A stretch of DNA of 64,000 nucleotides, from assembly GCA_037178675.1 (NCBI GenBank), contig JAYMGJ010000096.1, positions 46,884-110,883 on the forward strand, read 5' to 3'. Below the pieces are notes generated by a model, which did no database searches, was not told the DNA's origin, and saw nothing but the letters and a program-made list of their open reading frames with translations. This stretch comes from Scleroderma bovista (Eukaryota > Basidiomycota > Agaricomycetes > Boletales > Sclerodermataceae). Made by a program: the position numbers and the translations under genes. Shown one piece after another: positions 59,966 through 64,000 of this stretch; the first letter of the stretch is position 1, and each line of letters starts with the position of its first letter.

Positions 59966-61014
59966 TGCACAGTAAATTTTCCAATTTCATCCATTCTCTG
60001 TGAGCTCGGGAACTTTGACCATTTCACTTGTTTTTCCAGTAAGTTCCTTTTCTCCTGGTACTTCCTTTCCTCCTGGCTAGACAGAGCCAGGGCTCATAAC
60101 CTATAGAAAGGTGGTGGTCTGCACAGGGAAGGTCTAGCCTGAAAGAAGGGAGAAGGAGAGCTGTAGGTAACCTCAACAGTCTGGCAAGCTACTGAGGGAA
60201 CTATAGTAATAGAAACTACTGTAGTGCGATGTATGCTTATGTAAGTATATAAACAAACCATAACAGTCTGTTTATCTCCAACACATATTACTGTATGACC
60301 TGTTATGCATGATCATTCTGCTGGTACTAGTAGGTGCAGGTGGTTGCTATCATTATGCATAGCCTGACATACCACCCACCAGCCACAGGTAGGGAGACCA
60401 CCAGCCTGGCTATCATCACAATCAATGATACTGGTCAGAAAATCACCACCACTCATGACAACAACAACAATAGTGACCATTGATGTATCACCCTGTATGT
60501 CCCTACTGCCACCCCTATGTAGGTAACATTGTTGGTGACAATAAGGATGATCTCTACCTCTGTCATCACCACCACCCACTATAACAACCACCAATGTGTA
60601 TTAACAATGATGACAGTAGTGACAAACCCATTACTGACACTGATGATGACAACAAACCACTATGGCAGCCACCAACACTAATATTGATAATGACCAGGAT
60701 CACAACAACAGTAAACCTCACCACTGGTTATGACAATGACTTGATGGAAATGGTCCAGTAAATAAGTCAGGGTCAAGTAGGATTACTTGTAGTCTTGCTG
60801 ATGGCCATATGGTCATGTCAGCCTATGTCAAAATCAATACATGGCAACATTAGTACACACTACAATCCCAGGGGTTTACCCATAAATACCCACATCCATA
60901 CCCACATTACCCCTGAATACCCACCATGTGGGTGTGGGTGTGGGTGTCCAAAACCTCTACCCATACCCATACCCACAACCCAGGTGGGTTACCCATACCC
61001 ATGCTGTTCCCTAA

Positions 61015-61440
61015 ATATAATAGGGACAAACATTGCCCCATGATTTTCTGTGTAATGAACCAACTTTTTATCTTATCTTATCTTAGTGTACAGCTGTATC
61101 TTATCTACCTAGTCTACCCACACCTCATGCTGTACATGCTGCCTCCCTTGATGTCACTCTGCATAGCCTTAGCTTTACTATGACATCACTAGCATAACAT
61201 TGCACAGTAGCATAGCCTCATGGATGACCTTGCATAGCCCTCGTGTAGAGTAGTATATATACTGTGCAATACAGCACCCAGAGGCTCTCCATTCAAGCTC
61301 ATCTTTGGTCTTTGCCCTAGCCTCTTGACTCCTATCCTCTCAGAGTCTCTGTGTGTAGTTGGGTCCTTGGTGTTTTTGCCTAGGGTTGTCTCATTCTATT
61401 TGAATTAGCTTCAGCAGAGCATGTAAATGTATATCATAGT
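61015..61440. other. Unassigned insertion, LTR-like
   Basis: Foreign to the Plavaka gene on either side. It contains four TTATC words in a row (~61070-61086), a TATA-like GTATATATACTG (~61252) and a pyrimidine-rich tail ending TAGGGTTGTCTC, as in an LTR, but no TG...CA ends with a target duplication were found. Confidence 0.35.
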
Positions 61441-62100
61441 ATGCTTACACATTGATTCCATGCCCAATTTCCTGTCATGAGATTAGACCAAACATGCTGA
61501 CCATTTTCCCCATACACCAATTTTGGAGAGTAGTCAATGTGGTTCTTGAAGTCAGGATTTGATAATTGATGGTCCAAGAGTATTTGTGGATCACGAAAAA
61601 CCACCTCATATGTAGCTCATTTCCAACTTGATACACTTGGGTCATCAGCTGATGTGGTTGCCTCAGCTGATTCCATCAAGAGAGAAGTCCATGGGGCATC
61701 TCCCTCTGAAATAGCATCAATGGAGCCATACACATCTTCACTACCAGAAAATGGAGGGGGGCCATTATGTTTTGACATGCTGGCCCAAATATGCATCAAC
61801 TCACTTATCTGTTCACCTGGCATTTTATTTTGATGAAAGATGAAATCAGCAAGCTCAAAGTGGGGTCGGCTTTCAAAGGGATGCCATGGATTTTTATTTT
61901 GAGGAGCAGATTGAGGTGGTGGAACATTCTCTGGAAGAAAGTTGCCACCCTTTGGATCAATTGGTGTACCTAGTAGCAGTACCATTGCAAGCTACTAGTA
62001 AGTCAACTGAAATAATCCAGAAAAATAAATCCACCCACCATCAAGAACTGGATGCTTGATATAATACCCCCTTGAGCTTCAACCTTCTCACCTTCACCCT
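61441..62100 (-). pseudogene. Plavaka transposase copy 2, central N-terminal part
   Basis: Reads KVEAQGGYYIKHPVLD, an intron, GTPIDPKGGNFLPENVPPPQ, PWHPFESRPHFELADFIFHQ, MHIWASMSKHNGPPPFSG, a TGA stop at ~61618, then ATYEVVFRDPQILLDHQLSN, DYSPKLVYGENGQHVW and LMTGNWAWNQC followed by a GTAAGC donor at ~61449. It continues at 54297 after the nested insertions. Confidence 0.85.
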
Positions 62101-62105
62101 TGCTG

Positions 62106-62728
62106 TGTCAAGACTGGTTCTTCACCGATCTGATCTCTACGAGGGGTCAGGGGGTCAGGGGTTGGTCTAGCGGTAAGACCGAGATGCTACGTAGCGTAGT
62201 CACGCTTCCCGAATGATAGGAAGGCCGACCGAGGGTCTGACGGAGAGTCCGAGGGTAAACGGTCTACGACCGAGTGCTTGCACGAGACAGAGACAGAGAG
62301 TGTGAAGGGAGAACAGATGAGAAGTATCTTATTTGATATTCGAACTGAACTACAACAGACCGAGTATCTAGGTATTTATACTGAGTGGAACAGATGAGGC
62401 AATGTACGGGAAGTCGGGATTACCGACGAATGACGAGCGCAGTCGCGCTGCGCGCTGAGTAAGTATGGTAAGTGCGATAACCGGATTACCGATGAGTATC
62501 ATATTAGTAATTCAACGGGACGGGAACGTATAGTAACTGGAAACAAGAAAGGAAACATATTAGGTAATCGTACAGGGAGACAGAACAGACAACATGCTCA
62601 CCAATCGGTGGCGATACAGGACAGATAGAGAGAAACGGAAAAGGGAGTACATACAATAAACGGACGGCGAACGCGTGGACGCGATCGGACAATAGGGTAC
62701 AGGGTGATCGGATGTCACGGTCGTGACA
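62106..62728. repeat. 623-bp solo LTR with perfect 5-bp TSD
   Basis: TGTCAAGACTGG at the left end, GGTCGTGACA at the right end (TG...CA), flanked by TGCTG at 62101-62105 and 62729-62733. It has a short tRNA-like box-A word GGTCTAGCGGTAAGACC near 62165. It sits between the zinc-finger exon and the next exon of Plavaka copy 2. Confidence 0.9.
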
Positions 62729-62733
62729 TGCTG

Positions 62734-62938
62734 CCACTTGCAGCCTTTGGTTGGTGTTGTTGAGGATGGCAGAATGTCTTATGGTGTTTTTATGGACAGC
62801 ATTGTGATGTTGAATCAATCCTGCAGTGGAAATAAATCCCTTTCAACAGTCAGGGTTGACTGGGTCACTGCAATAGTATCTTTGAGGTTTGTATGATTTT
62901 GAAGACCCTGTAGTAGCACTTGTAGACTCCATCATGCT
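62734..62938 (-). pseudogene. Plavaka transposase copy 2, N-terminal zinc finger
   Basis: Starts MESTSATTGSSKSYKPQ (ATG at ~62935); then CSDPVNPDC, a TGA stop, KGFISTAGLIQHHNAVHKN. This is the same C2H2 finger type as in copy 1 at ~1940. Separated from the next exon by the solo LTR. Confidence 0.8.
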
Positions 62939-63345
62939 ACACTAATAACAAAGCAGATGGTGACACAACATTTAATTGCATCCACATCAGACATACAAAG
63001 TAGTTGCATAAATGAGATGTGAGACTCATGAGAGTTATTGTCATGTGATACTACTAGTGGCTTACCTGTTGGGCCATGCTTGGTGCATGGAAAAATTTGA
63101 GGCAGCAAGTTGAAACTTGTTTCAGCCAAACACTCAATTCTCACACTTCGTACTATGAACACATCAGCTCATGGCACCAACTACTTGAGCAGACAATAAG
63201 AACAAGCACCCTGGGTATTGTGTCTTGTCCAAACCTCCACAGACTACCCAGTCACCTTTGAAGACAAAGGCAAAGTCACAGCTGGAGTGGGACACAATTG
63301 TCAATGACATTGCTGCAATTTTTGGTAGTCAGCACAGTAATTTAA
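62939..63345. other. No recognisable gene
   Basis: Sequence upstream of Plavaka copy 2 with short frames only. No terminal inverted repeat was recognised. Confidence 0.35.
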
Positions 63346-63349
63346 TTCT

Positions 63350-63720
63350 GCAATGTGTATCAATTTTGGGTCTGACCCAGTTTTGCAATGGTTGACAACT
63401 TTTTTGCTCAACAGGCCTGACCCAGTTTTGCAGTACTTGACAACTTTTTTTCTCAACAGGCCTGACCCAGTTCTGCAATGTCAGCCTGACCCAGTTTTGC
63501 AGTAATTGACAACTTTTTTCTCAACAGGCCTGACCTAGTTTTGCAATGTATCTACAACATCAGCCAGTCCCAGCTTTGCAACACTTGTCAATTTTTTTGT
63601 TCAACAGGCCTGACCCAGTTCTACAATTTTTATCAAACATCAGCCCATCCCAGTTTTGCAGTGATTAATGTCCCTCAGGCCTGTACTGGATTTGCAATAA
63701 TAGAAAACATTGGCCTGGCC
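63350..63720. repeat. Tandem CCTGACCCAGTTTTGCAGT units
   Basis: About six to seven imperfect units of ~60 bp (some shorter), each CCTGACCCAGTTTTGCA(A/G)T followed by TTGACAACTTTTTT(T/G)CTCAACAGG. The units become more diverged to the right. The (T)nCTCAACAGG end looks like a splice acceptor in each unit, but no matching exons were found. Confidence 0.8.
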
Positions 63721-63825
63721 CAGCTTTGCAAGCATTGGCTGGCATCAGCTAGTCCCACCTTTACAGGCAAATGTACATGTCCGATGACCCACTTTTGCAA
63801 GGGTTTTTGACTGAACTATGTGCCT

Positions 63826-64000
63826 TGTTGGATGACTGCTGAGTACGATGTATGGTTCCATGACCCAAAGGTAGTGCCAGAGCACCAACTCATGAACCCT
63901 GACTTCAAGGGTGAGATTGATTATGCTGTGAAGGTTGTTGTTGATGAAGATGGGCACTGCAAGGTGTGTGACTTGATGTCCAGCCAGTGGGCATTTGAAC
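63826..64000 (+). pseudogene. Plavaka transposase copy 3, fragment to window end
   Basis: Open frame reading MTAEYDVWFHDPKVVPEHQL, MNPDFKGEIDYAVKVVVDED, LMSSQWAFE, clearly the same block as YEVVFRDP..QLSNPDFKNHIDY..LMTGNWAW in copy 2. It runs off the right edge. No upstream exons were recognised; the tandem array lies immediately before it. Confidence 0.75.

Larger units (their letters stand above)
54534..60283 (-). mobile_element. Copia-like gag-only LTR element with 5-bp TSD
   Basis: Direct repeats 54534-54813 (280 bp) and 60102-60283 (182 bp) run from TATAGAAAGGTGG to ATCTCCAACA. The right copy lacks ~100 bp between two CTGGCAAGCTACT words. CATAT flanks both ends (54529-54533 and 60284-60288). 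On the minus strand the LTR starts TGTTGGAG, preceded inside the left end by the purine tract ATGGGGGAG; a primer-site-like GGTTATGAGCCC lies just inside the right LTR. The interior has gag but no integrase, RT or RNase H, so it needs help from another copia element. Confidence 0.8.
54298..61014. mobile_element. TIR element split by a copia insertion
   Basis: Ends are imperfect inverted repeats: TTAGGGATCAGTGTGGGTA at 54298 and, reversed, TTAGGGAACAGCATGGGTA from 61014. ATATAA flanks both sides (54292-54297 and 61015-61020), a candidate target duplication. The two arms (54298-54533 and 60289-61014) are rich in GGGTATGGGTA words and have no transposase. Probably a non-autonomous DNA element inserted in the Plavaka gene, later hit by the copia-like element. 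Confidence 0.55.

Noticed and set aside
62159..62185. tRNA-like box A (GGTCTAGCGGTAAGACC)
   Set aside because: No box B (GGTTCRANNCC) or cloverleaf follows; it is internal to a solo LTR.

Overview
This window is from a filamentous basidiomycete, almost certainly an Agaricomycete. The evidence is short GT-AG introns (about 42-110 nt) with CTRAY-type branch sites, KDZ and Plavaka DNA transposases, Ty1/copia and Ty3/gypsy remnants, and NACHT-WD40 NLR genes with many near-identical WD40 units. Genus cannot be fixed from sequence alone. All splice models were built by eye from reading frame, intron phase and splice signals; no transcript or database search was available.

Layout. 0.8-8 kb is a transposon graveyard: a small spliced gene, the 5' half of a Plavaka transposase fused to a decayed copia pol with its 3' LTR, and a gypsy integrase/chromodomain tail. 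8.2-10.2 kb is a 10-bp-type minisatellite followed by a large low-complexity foldback with a perfect 27-bp-arm palindrome. 10.2-11.7 kb is a truncated copy of a long (2.3 kb) LTR. 12-14.6 kb holds two plausible host genes on the minus strand: a glycolipid transfer protein of the GLTP/HET-C2 family and a double zinc-knuckle protein. 17.4-27.1 kb is a KDZ-type DNA transposon region: a fully open 10-exon KDZ transposase and two spliced companion genes, bracketed by ~1 kb inverted repeats. 27.1-32 kb is a second long LTR (internally deleted), low-complexity DNA and a 104-bp tandem array.

32.4-48.5 kb is the most striking region: two divergently transcribed NACHT-WD40 NLR genes forming ~5 kb inverted arms around a 5.5 kb core of degraded single-copy-type genes (SET domain, M28 peptidase, APC amino acid permease). 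The left NLR is open over six exons; the right one carries a CGA-to-TGA nonsense change in exon 1 and indels in its WD40 array. 48.5-51.4 kb has degenerate minisatellite and a cytochrome b5 reductase pseudogene. 52-63 kb is a second Plavaka transposase split by nested insertions: a TIR element, inside it a gag-only copia-like element with intact target-site duplication, inside that a complete 2.34 kb long LTR, and separately a 623-bp solo LTR with a perfect duplication. A third Plavaka fragment runs off the right end.

Functional theme. Two NACHT-WD40 genes and a HET-C2-like GLTP lie within about 35 kb. In Podospora anserina the HET-C GLTP is the partner recognised by NACHT-WD40 proteins HET-D and HET-E, so this is a candidate allorecognition (or NLR-guard) neighbourhood set in a transposon-rich region. 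The co-location is seen; the functional link is inference.
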